From Marinagarivorans cellulosilyticus (GTDB lineage: Bacteria; Pseudomonadota; Gammaproteobacteria; Pseudomonadales; Cellvibrionaceae): a DNA stretch of 64,000 nt. Where the stretch lies: NCBI RefSeq assembly GCF_021655555.1, contig NZ_AP023086.1:4122685-4186684 (forward strand). The letters run 5' to 3'. Below are positions 50,298 through 58,650 of the stretch, in pieces. The notes under the pieces were generated by a model. The model was not told where the DNA came from, did no database searches, and was given only the letters and a program-made list of their open reading frames with translations. The translations under genes and the position numbers were made by a program. The stretch's first letter is position 1. Each line of letters begins with the position of its first letter.

Positions 50298-51362
50298 TTA
50301 GCCCTCTAAGCCAGGCAAAGCATCTTGCTTCATGCTGGCCGGAGCCGTCAATCCGAAATGATCGTATACTTTTTGCGTGGCCACTCGACCACGCGGCGTA
50401 CGCATTAGGTAGCCTTGCTGAATCAAATAAGGCTCTAGAACATCCTCAATGGTGTCTCGCTCTTCACTGATTGCGGCTGCAAGGCTATCCACTCCAACGG
50501 GACCACCGCCAAACTTATCAACCAGTGCCATTAACAAGCGGCGATCCATATGGTCGAAACCCAGCGCATCGACATTCAGCATATTAAGTGCCTTATCAGC
50601 AACATCGGCCGTCACAACACCATCGGCTTTAACCTCCGCATAATCACGCACGCGGCGTAACAGGCGATTGGCTATTCGCGGGGTCCCTCGAGCACGACGG
50701 GCAACCTCCTCCGCCCCTAGCGCTTCAATGCCAACGCCCATCAAACTGGCTGAGCGAGTCACAATATGAGTAAGATCGGCCAAGCTGTAAAATTCTAAGC
50801 GCTGGACAATCCCAAAGCGATCGCGCAGCGGCGAGGTTAGCAAGCCCGCGCGCGTCGTTGCACCAATGAGTGTAAATGGCGGCAAATCTAATTTAATCGA
50901 GCGCGCTGCAGGGCCTTCACCAATCATAATGTCCAACTGGTAATCTTCCATTGCGGGGTAAAGCACCTCCTCAATCATAGGGCTAAGACGATGAATTTCA
51001 TCAATAAACAGTACATCGCCCGCATCGAGGTTGGTCATTATCGCAGCTAAATCACCGGCTTTTTCCAGCACGGGGCCAGAGGTGCTTTTGAGGGAAACGC
51101 CCATTTCATTGGCAATAATATTAGCCAATGTAGTTTTACCTAAACCTGGCGGACCAAAAATCAAACAGTGATCCAACGCCTCGGCCCGTGCCTTAGCCGC
51201 ACCAATAAATATTTCCATTTGCTCGCGCACATGCGGCTGACCAATATAATCAGCCAGCATTTTAGGGCGAATAGCGCGATCAACCTGCTCTTCTTTGCCC
51301 TGCGCGGCCGGCTGGATAATACGCTCTTGCGCTACCGGTTTCAGGTTGTCGGGTTCTATCAT
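50298..51362 (-). CDS. ruvB: Holliday junction branch migration ATPase RuvB
   Basis: 354-residue AAA+ motor that drives branch migration with RuvA. Walker A GPPGLGKTT near residue 69, Walker B VLFIDEIHRL near 116, sensor 1 LIGATTRAG, Arg finger region SPLRDRFG, then the winged-helix domain ending MRTPRGRVATQKVYDHFG. Third gene of ruvC-ruvA-ruvB. Confidence 0.99.
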   Translation of the reverse strand: MIEPDNLKPVAQERIIQPAAQGKEEQVDRAIRPKMLADYIGQPHVREQMEIFIGAAKARAEALDHCLIFGPPGLGKTTLANIIANEMGVSLKSTSGPVLEKAGDLAAIMTNLDAGDVLFIDEIHRLSPMIEEVLYPAMEDYQLDIMIGEGPAARSIKLDLPPFTLIGATTRAGLLTSPLRDRFGIVQRLEFYSLADLTHIVTRSASLMGVGIEALGAEEVARRARGTPRIANRLLRRVRDYAEVKADGVVTADVADKALNMLNVDALGFDHMDRRLLMALVDKFGGGPVGVDSLAAAISEERDTIEDVLEPYLIQQGYLMRTPRGRVATQKVYDHFGLTAPASMKQDALPGLEG

Positions 51363-51441
51363 GCAAGTTTTACTTCTTAATTAATAAAAGGCGCCGCTAG
51401 ACCTAAGCCATGCAGCAAACCAAATGACATCGCAAGGCGGG

Positions 51442-52053
51442 CTAAGCCCCAGGCAACATACTGCGCAACGCTAAGCGAATCAATTCTTCACTGCGTGTAA
51501 CCTCGTTAGTTTTAAGTACGCGGGCAATGGCTTTAGTGGCTTCTGCCGGTTTATAGCCCAGCGCAATCATTGCGCTTTCTGCCTCAGCCAGTATATCGCC
51601 ATTCGCGGCTACAGCCTCGTTATTGTCTCCAGCAGCGCCTGCGGGCAACTGCCAATCTTTGACGCGGTCTCGCATTTCAATCACCAAGCGCTCTGCAGTT
51701 TTTTTGCCTACACCGGGAATTTTTGTGAGTGCCGTGACGTTATCGTTAAGGATTGCAGCAACGACTTCGTTGGGCTCCATGCTCGATAAAACTGCCAAGC
51801 CCATTTTAGGCCCAACCCCGCTTACTTTGATCAGCTGGCGAAATAAACTGCGCTCTTGCTGGCTAGAAAAGCCAAACAGCTGATGGGCATTTTCGCTAAT
51901 AGACAAATGTGTATGCAAAACTGCCACACCCGTTTCAGGCAGGTTATAAAATGTACTCATCGGCGCAAGTACTTCGTAGCCAACCCCCATAACATCCAAC
52001 AATATCATTGGTGGCTGCTTTTCGAGCACTTCCCCTTTTAAACGCCCAATCAT
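51442..52053 (-). CDS. ruvA: Holliday junction DNA helicase subunit RuvA
   Basis: Tetrameric Holliday-junction binding protein, about 203 residues from ATG 52053. N-terminal OB fold (MIGRLKGEVLEKQPPMILLD), two helix-hairpin-helix motifs (LIKVSGVGPKMGLAVLSSM and LTKIPGVGKKTAERLVIEM), and the C-terminal RuvB-binding domain (AESAMIALGYKPAEATKAI). The longer open frame lies inside ruvC; ATG 52053 overlaps the ruvC stop as ATGA. Confidence 0.98.
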   Translation of the reverse strand: MIGRLKGEVLEKQPPMILLDVMGVGYEVLAPMSTFYNLPETGVAVLHTHLSISENAHQLFGFSSQQERSLFRQLIKVSGVGPKMGLAVLSSMEPNEVVAAILNDNVTALTKIPGVGKKTAERLVIEMRDRVKDWQLPAGAAGDNNEAVAANGDILAEAESAMIALGYKPAEATKAIARVLKTNEVTRSEELIRLALRSMLPGA

Positions 52054-52571
52054 ACTAATCGCCCCCTTCGAAATTGACGCGCACCGGCGGTACGCACTAA
52101 ATAATGCTGTGTATTTGCATGGCACAACGCTACAGCTAATGCATCGGCGGCATCTTCTTGCGGCGTTCCCTCCAGTTTCAGGAGCGACTTAATCATATGC
52201 TGCACCTGAGTTTTATCGGCCGCGCCAGTGCCAACAACCGCCTGTTTGACCTTGCGCGCCTCGTACTCTGATACCGGCAAATCATGAAAACAAGCGGCTA
52301 CTATAGCCGCGCCACGAGCCTGCCCGAGCTTTAATGCTGAACTGGCGTTGGAGGCCATAAAAACTTGCTCGATTGCGAACTCCTGCGGCTGATAGTGCTC
52401 GATAATTTCAACAACACTATCGAAAATCACCTTAAGGCGTTCAGGTAAGGCAAGCTCTGCTTGAATGCGAATGACCCCACTGGTGACATAGCAAGGTTTA
52501 CCATTAAGGTAATCAATAATACCGTAACCCGTTTTACGCGAGCCTGGGTCAATTCCTAAAATAAGCGCCAT
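52050..52571 (-). CDS. ruvC: Holliday junction resolvase RuvC
   Basis: 173-residue endonuclease that cuts Holliday junctions. ATG 52571 (MALILGIDPGSRKTGYG) gives the family length. The catalytic acidic residues are visible: Asp in GIDPGS near residue 7, Glu in FAIEQVFM, and a C-terminal Asp pair in PQEDAADALAVALCH. First gene of the ruv-tol run. The yebC gene that often precedes it is absent; a divergent fumarase lies upstream. Confidence 0.98.
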   Translation of the reverse strand: MALILGIDPGSRKTGYGIIDYLNGKPCYVTSGVIRIQAELALPERLKVIFDSVVEIIEHYQPQEFAIEQVFMASNASSALKLGQARGAAIVAACFHDLPVSEYEARKVKQAVVGTGAADKTQVQHMIKSLLKLEGTPQEDAADALAVALCHANTQHYLVRTAGARQFRRGRLV

Positions 52572-52787
52572 TAAAAACCTGTATGTAATTACAGTAAAGC
52601 CGCACTTTGCCAACTCTAAGGTCGCAGGTCAAGGCAATGCGTTAAAAGCTTTTACCTGAATACCGCCTATAAATATTAGCAACTGCCAATAACTTAACCC
52701 GCTTTTGCCTTAACTGCCTTTAGTCGCGAACGTTGAGTGTGTAGAATTACGCGTTACACGCCCAATTCTGCCGACACGAGACAACAC

Positions 52788-54308
52788 ATGCGTACAGTGA
52801 TTAAGCAAGAAGACATCATCGCCAGCGTAGCCGATGCATTGCAATATATCTCTTATTACCACCCCAAAGACTTTATCGATGCCATGCACGCGGCCTACCA
52901 AAAAGAGCAAAGCCAAGCCGCCAAAGACGCCATCGCCCAAATTTTAATTAACTCCCGCATGTGCGCGCAGGGGCACCGCCCCATTTGCCAAGATACAGGC
53001 ATTGTGACCATCTTCGTAGAAGTTGGCATGAATGTGACGATAGAGGGCGATATGGCGCTCGAAGACATGCTAAACCAAGGCGTGAGCGAGGCTTACCAAC
53101 ACCCAGACAATGTGTTGCGTGCAAGTATTCTTGCCGACCCTGATGGCGCCAGAAAAAACACCGGCGACAATACCCCTGCCATTATTCATTACAAAATAGT
53201 CCCAGGGGACACTATAGACATTCACGTGGCCGCTAAAGGTGGTGGCTCTGAGGCAAAGTCTAAATTTGCCATGCTTAACCCCTCGGATTCCATTGTTGAC
53301 TGGGTATTAAAAACCGTACCGCAAATGGGCGCGGGCTGGTGCCCACCGGGCATGCTTGGCATAGGTATTGGCGGTACCGCCGAAAAAGCCATGCTGCTCG
53401 CAAAAGAGTCCCTCCTGGAGCCCATCAACATTCAAGAGCTTATTGATAAAGGCGCCGAAACTCGCTCTGAAGAATTGCGTATTGAGCTATACGACAAGAT
53501 TAATCAACTCGGTATTGGCGCTCAGGGTTTAGGCGGCCTTACCACCGTGCTAGACATCAAGGTTAAAGACTACCCCACTCACGCAGCCAACAAAGCGATT
53601 GCTTTAATCCCTAACTGCGCAGCAACTCGGCACACCCATTTTGTTTTGAATGGCAGCGGCCCTGCCAGCCAAACCCCACCAGCATTAGAAGATTGGCCCG
53701 AAATAAGTTGGGAAGTTGGCGACACTGTGCGCCGCGTTAATTTAGACGCGGTAACACCCGCCGATGTGCAAACATGGAAAAGCGGAGAAACCGTATTACT
53801 TAACGGTAAACTGCTAACAGGCCGTGATGCCGCCCATAAGCGCATGGTCGACATGATCAGCAAGGGCGAAGAGCTACCGGTAGATTTAAAGGGCCGCTTT
53901 ATTTATTACGTAGGTCCTGTGGACCCCGTGCGTGAAGAAGTAGTTGGCCCCGCAGGCCCCACAACCGCAACTCGCATGGACAAATTCACCCGCACCGTAA
54001 TCGAAAAAACAGGCTTACTGGGCATGGTCGGCAAAGCCGAGCGCGGTGATGCAGCCATTGAGGCCATCAAAGATAACAAAGCGGTTTACTTAATGGCCGT
54101 TGGCGGCGCAGCGTACTTGGTCTCTAAGGCGATTACCCACGCTAAAGTTGTCGGTTTTGATGATTTAGGCATGGAGGCTATTTACGAGTTTGAAGTAAAA
54201 GATATGCCAGTAACCGTTGCCGTTGATAGCACAGGCGATTCGGCACATAAAACGGGGCCCAAAATCTGGCAAGCTAAAATTGCCGAGCAAACCCTCACCA
54301 TCAAATAA
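52788..54308 (+). CDS. fum: Class I fumarate hydratase
   Basis: 506-residue iron-sulfur fumarase interconverting fumarate and malate in the TCA cycle. ATG 52788 (MRTVIKQEDIIASVADALQ) is the natural family start. Cluster and active-site blocks: SRMCAQGHRPICQDTG near 56-71, GAGWCPPGMLGIGIGG near 180, PNCAATRHTHF, and the beta domain with GRDAAHKRM and GPTTATRMDKF. Both the alpha and beta portions are on one chain, as in FumA/FumB. It depends on [4Fe-4S] supply, for which NfuA in this window is a candidate carrier. Confidence 0.96.
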   Translation: MRTVIKQEDIIASVADALQYISYYHPKDFIDAMHAAYQKEQSQAAKDAIAQILINSRMCAQGHRPICQDTGIVTIFVEVGMNVTIEGDMALEDMLNQGVSEAYQHPDNVLRASILADPDGARKNTGDNTPAIIHYKIVPGDTIDIHVAAKGGGSEAKSKFAMLNPSDSIVDWVLKTVPQMGAGWCPPGMLGIGIGGTAEKAMLLAKESLLEPINIQELIDKGAETRSEELRIELYDKINQLGIGAQGLGGLTTVLDIKVKDYPTHAANKAIALIPNCAATRHTHFVLNGSGPASQTPPALEDWPEISWEVGDTVRRVNLDAVTPADVQTWKSGETVLLNGKLLTGRDAAHKRMVDMISKGEELPVDLKGRFIYYVGPVDPVREEVVGPAGPTTATRMDKFTRTVIEKTGLLGMVGKAERGDAAIEAIKDNKAVYLMAVGGAAYLVSKAITHAKVVGFDDLGMEAIYEFEVKDMPVTVAVDSTGDSAHKTGPKIWQAKIAEQTLTIK

Positions 54309-54386
54309 TATAGCCAGCAGGCAAGACGGCTTTACTTGAGCTTAACGCCCACAAGTTAAAGCCGAAGCCAGCACTTAGAGGTATAT

Positions 54387-54746
54387 ATGAGCAACCTTGC
54401 AAAACAAGAGTGTCAGGCCTGCCAAGTAGGTGCTACACCTTTAGCCGGCGCAGAATTAACACAAGCATTGCAAGAGCTGCCCGACTGGGAACTACAATCC
54501 AACCCCCAAAAATCCAACCCCCAGCCTATGCTTGTGCGCCACTATGCGTTTAAAGACTTTACTGCTGCGCTACGCTTTGCCAATACAATCGGCACCCTTG
54601 CAGATAAGCACAACCACCATCCGCGCATAATGATTGAATGGGGTAAACTCACAGTGCAGTGGTGGACGCATAAAATTAACAACGTCCATCTGACTGACGC
54701 TATTTTAGCGGCTAAAACAGACGAATTATTCAGCTCGCATGAGTAA
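54387..54746 (+). CDS. phhB: Pterin-4a-carbinolamine dehydratase
   Basis: 119-residue enzyme that dehydrates 4a-hydroxytetrahydropterin to recycle the cofactor of aromatic amino acid hydroxylases. The family core is LPDWEL, RHYAFKDFTAALRFANTIGTLADKHNHHPRI (catalytic His-His-His cluster KHNHHP) and VQWWTHKINNVHLTDAILA. No phhA gene is next to it, and these proteins may have other roles where no hydroxylase exists. Its last bases overlap the next start by eight. Confidence 0.95.
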   Translation: MSNLAKQECQACQVGATPLAGAELTQALQELPDWELQSNPQKSNPQPMLVRHYAFKDFTAALRFANTIGTLADKHNHHPRIMIEWGKLTVQWWTHKINNVHLTDAILAAKTDELFSSHE

Positions 54747-54924
54747 TATTTTAGAGTTTAAGCGGCCAAAACCCAGCGATAAACACAAGGGCAAAACTCT
54801 GTGCAAAAATGGGTTTCATAAATGGAAAGTAGTCACAGAAAAGAAATTTGATGTTAAACAAGGAAAACTTGTAACGCTATATCGCTGTAGCCGTTGCGGG
54901 CAAGAAAAAAACACCGCACATTGA
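54739..54924 (+). CDS. Tiny zinc-ribbon-like protein downstream of phhB
   Basis: 61 residues: a basic start (EFKRPKPSDKHKGK), then CKNGFHKW and, after a short beta-hairpin-like stretch (VKQGKLVTLYR), CSRCGQEK. The Cys-x4-His plus Cys-x2-Cys arrangement fits a single zinc site. It begins inside the phhB stop region (8-base overlap), so it is translationally coupled. No named family was recognised and the function is unknown. Confidence 0.75.
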   Translation: MSNILEFKRPKPSDKHKGKTLCKNGFHKWKVVTEKKFDVKQGKLVTLYRCSRCGQEKNTAH

Positions 54925-54932
54925 CGTTTTCG

Positions 54933-55439
54933 CTACTGGTAATACATCAAATCAACAGGCTCGCCATAATACGATAATCGCTGGGAATGGACCCACCCCA
55001 AGCGTTCATAAAACGGCCTATGATTCGGCGTAAACAAATGCATTCGCTTAATTCCCATTTCATCAACGGCAACCTTAACCGCGTATTTAACCAGCGCCGT
55101 CGCAATACCTTGCTGACGGTATTCCGGCAAGACAAATACGCTTGCAAGCCAAGGCGACAGCATCGGTTGATTGTCCATATCGTGCAAATCTAGCGCGGCA
55201 GTACCCACCGGTAAAGCTTCGCCATTTAGCGCAACAAATAGCTTGGGGGTAAAAGAATCAGTCCCCTGTGCATTGGTGGAAACCTTAAGGTAAGCCGACA
55301 TTTTCTTAATACGAGCAGGCAAGGCTTGCCCTGGGTTCAAGTGCGCCCACTCGGCATGGTGCCAATGCGCCACTATAGGAATAAGCTTAGGCGCATCACA
55401 GACATCGATTATTTTAACGTCGGGTTTATTCATATTCAT
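54933..55439 (-). CDS. GNAT-family N-acetyltransferase
   Basis: About 168 residues from ATG 55439; ATG 55454 and ATG 55433 are alternatives, and none has a clear ribosome site. The acetyl-CoA binding block VFVLPEYRQQGIATALVKYAV (Q/R-x-x-G-x-A) is near residue 110, followed by HLFTPNHRPFYERLGW, the typical GNAT end. Substrate is unknown. Its promoter has little room, because the terminator of the AgmX-like gene sits directly upstream. Confidence 0.87.
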   Translation of the reverse strand: MNMNKPDVKIIDVCDAPKLIPIVAHWHHAEWAHLNPGQALPARIKKMSAYLKVSTNAQGTDSFTPKLFVALNGEALPVGTAALDLHDMDNQPMLSPWLASVFVLPEYRQQGIATALVKYAVKVAVDEMGIKRMHLFTPNHRPFYERLGWVHSQRLSYYGEPVDLMYYQ

Positions 55440-55463
55440 CACAAGGCGCACCATTGTACGGCC

Positions 55464-55500
55464 ACAAAAAAGCCCGCACGGATTGCTCCGGCGGGCTTTT
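55464..55500 (-). terminator. Terminator of the ExbBD/AgmX operon
   Basis: AAAAGCCCGC (55468-55477) and GCGGGCTTTT (55491-55500) form a 10-bp stem. On the minus strand a T run follows. It lies 13 bases past the last gene of the operon. Confidence 0.9.
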
Positions 55501-55512
55501 ATACTTACGATC

Positions 55513-56499
55513 CTAATAGGGCAAGAAGTTAAACGTATGCCTTAGTGTTGTCTTAAGCACATCATCGGCACCAAAATTAATGCCGCGCAACCTAGCACTT
55601 AACTTACGCTCGAGCTTTTTATCACCCAAATCACTGGATATAATTTTAACACTAGAGACATTACCCGCCGGCTCAATCACTAACTCAAAGACCACTTTCC
55701 CCTCAAGGGTGGGATCTTCATCCAACGCACGCTGGTATAAACCAAAAATACTGGCCTTATTGGCATCGATTGTTTGCGCCATGGCAACTTTACTGCGCGT
55801 ACCTTTAACCGCCTCAGCGTCACTGGCTCGCTCTTCAGCAGCAGCGGCACTCACTTCAGTTAACTTACTATCAACCGCTGTTGTCTCACGGCCAGAAAGC
55901 GCCGCGCCGCCAGTATCAGTGCTTAGCGCAGCGGTATTAACCCCACCACTCATTGTTTGGGCACCGCTGTTAATCAAGTTTCGATTAACCGCTGCAGCCT
56001 TTCCTTGCGCCCGGGTCACCTGTTGCGTTTTAACATCACTCACATCAAGCGTATCGCGCATAGCGCTCAAGTCGTCTGCAAAGGCAAGTACCCCACTCTT
56101 TTTCGCCGTTTCCTGTGCCTTTTTCAGTTTTACAGGGTCTGGCGCTTTTTTAGGCTTGGGCTCTTCCTTTTTAGGCTTTGGCTTAGGCTCTTCTTTCTTA
56201 GGTTTAGGTTCTTCCTTTTTGGGCTCTTCTTTTTTCGGCTCAGGTTTTGGCTTAGGCTTTGGCGGAGGAGGCTTAGGCAGCTCCTTTTTTTCCAATACAA
56301 CCCGTGCCAATTGAGGCGGTAATTTAGCGCGTTCTTCGCGAGTTTTTTCCGGCAAATCGACTTGAGCAATGATATAACCCAGCACAATAAACGGAATAAA
56401 CAGACCTAAAAAGATCTTCCAGTAGCGCTTATTATCTTCAAGCTCACTAGACCAAGGCAAAGCCAAATTTGGCGCTAGTATGAGTTTGGCATTACTCAT
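55513..56499 (-). CDS. TonB-like periplasm-spanning protein with AgmX/PglI C-terminal domain
   Basis: 328 residues. A cytoplasmic lead of about 27 residues, one TM helix (about 28-47, KIFLGLFIPFIVLGYIIAQV), a Pro/Lys/Glu-rich rod (about 72-125, repeated KKEEPKPK units), a flexible Ala/Thr/Ser region, and a C-terminal domain (about 235-328) with LYQRALDEDPTLEGKVVFEL and IEPAGNVSSVKIISSDLG, the AgmX/PglI-type TonB-like fold. The layout is that of an energy transducer driven by an ExbB/ExbD motor. Last gene of the operon, overlapping the ExbD gene before it by four bases. Its outer-membrane partner is unknown. Confidence 0.88.
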   Translation of the reverse strand: MSNAKLILAPNLALPWSSELEDNKRYWKIFLGLFIPFIVLGYIIAQVDLPEKTREERAKLPPQLARVVLEKKELPKPPPPKPKPKPEPKKEEPKKEEPKPKKEEPKPKPKKEEPKPKKAPDPVKLKKAQETAKKSGVLAFADDLSAMRDTLDVSDVKTQQVTRAQGKAAAVNRNLINSGAQTMSGGVNTAALSTDTGGAALSGRETTAVDSKLTEVSAAAAEERASDAEAVKGTRSKVAMAQTIDANKASIFGLYQRALDEDPTLEGKVVFELVIEPAGNVSSVKIISSDLGDKKLERKLSARLRGINFGADDVLKTTLRHTFNFLPY

Positions 56500-57017
56500 G
56501 GCGCCTCCGGTGCTTCAGCAGAGTTTGCAATTTTACTTACCGCAAGCGAAATATTGCGATAATCCGTTTGCGCACAAGTGGTCATAATGCGTTTTAACAA
56601 AGTATAAGGGATGGTGTTGTCCCCCATAATCGTAACATCGCGGCCCTTTTTCGCTTCGCTATCGTTAGCGTACGGTTTGCGTGAAGCTAAGTACTCCAAC
56701 TCTTTTTTTAGCGCTTTAATTTCTTCGCCGTCATCTGCCAAAACAGATTTCACATCAACAATTGAGCGACCAGAAATCACAATATCGTCAGGGCTTACCA
56801 TCACAACTAACGTGTTGTCTGGTTTTTTCTCGGCGACTGAGTCTGGCAATTTAATTGCTTTATTGTTTTGTAAAACTTCTACATCAGAGGAGTTAACCAA
56901 CAAGAAAAAAACCAGAATCGTAAAGATATCCATTAACGATACTAGGTTTAACTTTGGCTGCCCTTTGTGGCGGCGATGCAAGCGTGCCATTCTTCGTGCG
57001 CGTAGGGACTGCTTCAT
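56496..57017 (-). CDS. ExbD/TolR-like motor subunit with channel Asp
   Basis: 173 residues. A basic cytoplasmic start (RARRMARLHRRHKGQPKL), a TM helix with the conserved Asp (SLMDIFTILVFFLLVNSS), then a periplasmic ExbD/TolR domain (VVMVSPDDIVISGRSIVDVK, DVTIMGDNTIPYTLLKRIM). It should carry the proton-accepting Asp of the motor. It overlaps the other ExbD-like gene by four bases and the AgmX-like gene by four. Confidence 0.88.
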   Translation of the reverse strand: MKQSLRARRMARLHRRHKGQPKLNLVSLMDIFTILVFFLLVNSSDVEVLQNNKAIKLPDSVAEKKPDNTLVVMVSPDDIVISGRSIVDVKSVLADDGEEIKALKKELEYLASRKPYANDSEAKKGRDVTIMGDNTIPYTLLKRIMTTCAQTDYRNISLAVSKIANSAEAPEAP

Positions 57018-57568
57018 TGCATCACCTCCGCATCTGGCATGGCATCGTACGGACGCTCTTCAACGGGCGTTACAATAGGTGCATCGCCCAACGATATTTC
57101 AGGAAACAGTTCAGCATCAACCACAGAAGCAACAACAACTGCCTCATAAGAACGAACGGTATCCATAGTACTGACAATCGTTTGGTAATCCGTATCTTTT
57201 TGTGACAGGATGAAAATGTCGCGCTTTTCTTTACCCTTTTCGGCTAACTGGCGCTTAATTTCCTGCAGCACGGTAGATAGCATTTTAAAGTCATGCTCAC
57301 CGTCTTTTTGAAGAACCGTTTTTAACGGTGCTCCCGCAGGGTAATTAACAACCAGTTTGTCTGGGTGAATGACCACCTCTAACGCCTCATTTTGCTGCGG
57401 ATCATCATTCGCGCTATTGGGCGCTAGATCCGGCAGTTTTAAATCCAGTACAGTAATGTGTGAAAACACCATACTCATCAACAAAACGGGCACGAGAATA
57501 ATCATCAGATTCATAAAAGAGGTAATGTCGAGATCGGCATCCTCTTTTGCTCTACGTCTGATTCTCAT
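57014..57568 (-). CDS. ExbD/TolR-like subunit with Asn at the channel position
   Basis: 184 residues with the ExbD/TolR layout: basic start, a TM helix SFMNLMIILVPVLLMSMVF, and a periplasmic domain (ALEVVIHPDKLVVNYP, RDIFILSQKDTDYQTIVSTMD). Where TolR has the Asp of PYIDVMLVLL, this protein has Asn20 (codon AAT at 57509-57511). Motor function of this subunit through that residue is therefore doubtful, while its paralogue next door keeps the Asp. It lies 17 bases after the TolQ/ExbB gene. Confidence 0.88.
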   Translation of the reverse strand: MRIRRRAKEDADLDITSFMNLMIILVPVLLMSMVFSHITVLDLKLPDLAPNSANDDPQQNEALEVVIHPDKLVVNYPAGAPLKTVLQKDGEHDFKMLSTVLQEIKRQLAEKGKEKRDIFILSQKDTDYQTIVSTMDTVRSYEAVVVASVVDAELFPEISLGDAPIVTPVEERPYDAMPDAEVMQ

Positions 57569-57585
57569 ATTTTATTGCAGCCTAA

Positions 57586-58278
57586 TTATCGAGCAGGGCT
57601 TTTAGGAGCGCCAGCAGGAGCGGCGGCCGATTGAGGTTTTGCTGCACCAGAAAGCGCGCTAGCCGATAAGATGTTTAAACACTTAACGCCCGCCATTTCC
57701 AAGCTATCAATAATTTCGTTTGTTTTGTTTTGAATAGAAGTGTGAAGAAGCAAAAGAGGAATTGCAGCCATCAAACCAAATGCTGTTGTATTCATCGCGA
57801 CAGAAATACTTTGTGATAATAAAGTCGCTTTTTCCGATGGGTCAGCTTCCGCTACAGCTGTAAACGCCGCAATCAAACCCATAATCGTCCCCAAAAGACC
57901 TAGCAAAGTAGCAATATTTGCTAAGGTTGCTATGTAGGCTGTGCGTTTTTCTAAACGAGGAACCGCCTCCATCACCCCTTCTTCCATAGCGTATTCGATT
58001 TCTTCACGGCGTGGCGTTTGCTGCATACGCGCCAACCCTGAAGCGATAATACGACCTACAGGCGCTTGCGAACTACGGGCAATTTCAACAACGCCGTTAT
58101 AGTCTTTTTTGCGTAGCAAAGGCAATATTCGATCGAATGCACGGCGATTTGAGCCCTTGGCTACTGTTAAGAATATCCAGCGCTCTAAAGCAACTGCCAA
58201 ACCCACTACTAACACCAGGCCAATGGGGTACATAAAAGGCCCACCATTTTGAAAAAAGCCAATCGCAGTATCTAACAT
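57586..58278 (-). CDS. MotA/TolQ/ExbB proton channel protein
   Basis: 230 residues with three TM helices: near 12-32 (GGPFMYPIGLVLVVGLAVAL), near 115-138 (LANIATLLGLLGTIMGLIAAF) and near 155-185 (SISVAMNTTAFGLMAAIPLLLLH). The Thr-rich last two helices and GLLGTIMG block are typical of ExbB/TolQ. A Pro/Ala-rich tail ends the protein. With the two ExbD-like proteins it forms the motor of this operon, separate from tolQR about 7 kb away. Confidence 0.92.
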   Translation of the reverse strand: MLDTAIGFFQNGGPFMYPIGLVLVVGLAVALERWIFLTVAKGSNRRAFDRILPLLRKKDYNGVVEIARSSQAPVGRIIASGLARMQQTPRREEIEYAMEEGVMEAVPRLEKRTAYIATLANIATLLGLLGTIMGLIAAFTAVAEADPSEKATLLSQSISVAMNTTAFGLMAAIPLLLLHTSIQNKTNEIIDSLEMAGVKCLNILSASALSGAAKPQSAAAPAGAPKSPAR

Positions 58279-58344
58279 TTTATTCTCTCCGCCATGCGTT
58301 GTTCTATATAAGAAGTAATTAATGAAAAAATTGAAAAAGGGGTT

Positions 58345-58650
58345 TTATTCGGTAACGCCGCTGTCAATGTCGTAGGCTTGCGGCGCAGATTTCATTTGCA
58401 CAAGGTAGCTCACCTCGCGTTCATGCTCAGCGCGCTCAACATGCTCAAACACATCACCCAAACGCGTGCGCGTCTCAAACGGCATCGTCAATGCGCTTTC
58501 ATCAGAAGCTTGCCGCCAAGGAATAATATAAGTCACACTTGGATGCTCTTGATTGCCTTTGACCGTTGTACTGATGCTTACAACATCTTCGGCAGCAGCG
58601 CGAAAACTAAACAAGATTAAAACCAAGCTTAAAGTTAAATAAATTTTCAT
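58345..58650 (-). CDS. Small exported protein of the ExbBD/TPR operon, unknown
   Basis: 101 residues with a signal peptide (1-20, ending RAAAEDV), then a beta-rich region (VVSISTTVKGNQEHPSVTYIIPW) and an acidic, helical stretch (VFEHVERAEHEREVSYLVQM). No family is recognised. Its start overlaps the TPR lipoprotein stop by four bases, and it lies 66 bases before the ExbB gene, so it is clearly part of the operon and probably periplasmic. Confidence 0.75.
   Translation of the reverse strand: MKIYLTLSLVLILFSFRAAAEDVVSISTTVKGNQEHPSVTYIIPWRQASDESALTMPFETRTRLGDVFEHVERAEHEREVSYLVQMKSAPQAYDIDSGVTE

Noticed and set aside
55580..56314. 244-codon plus-strand frame opposite the AgmX-like gene
   Set aside because: Its low-complexity Gly/Leu/Ser/Phe end mirrors the Pro/Lys/Glu rod on the other strand; it is a shadow frame.
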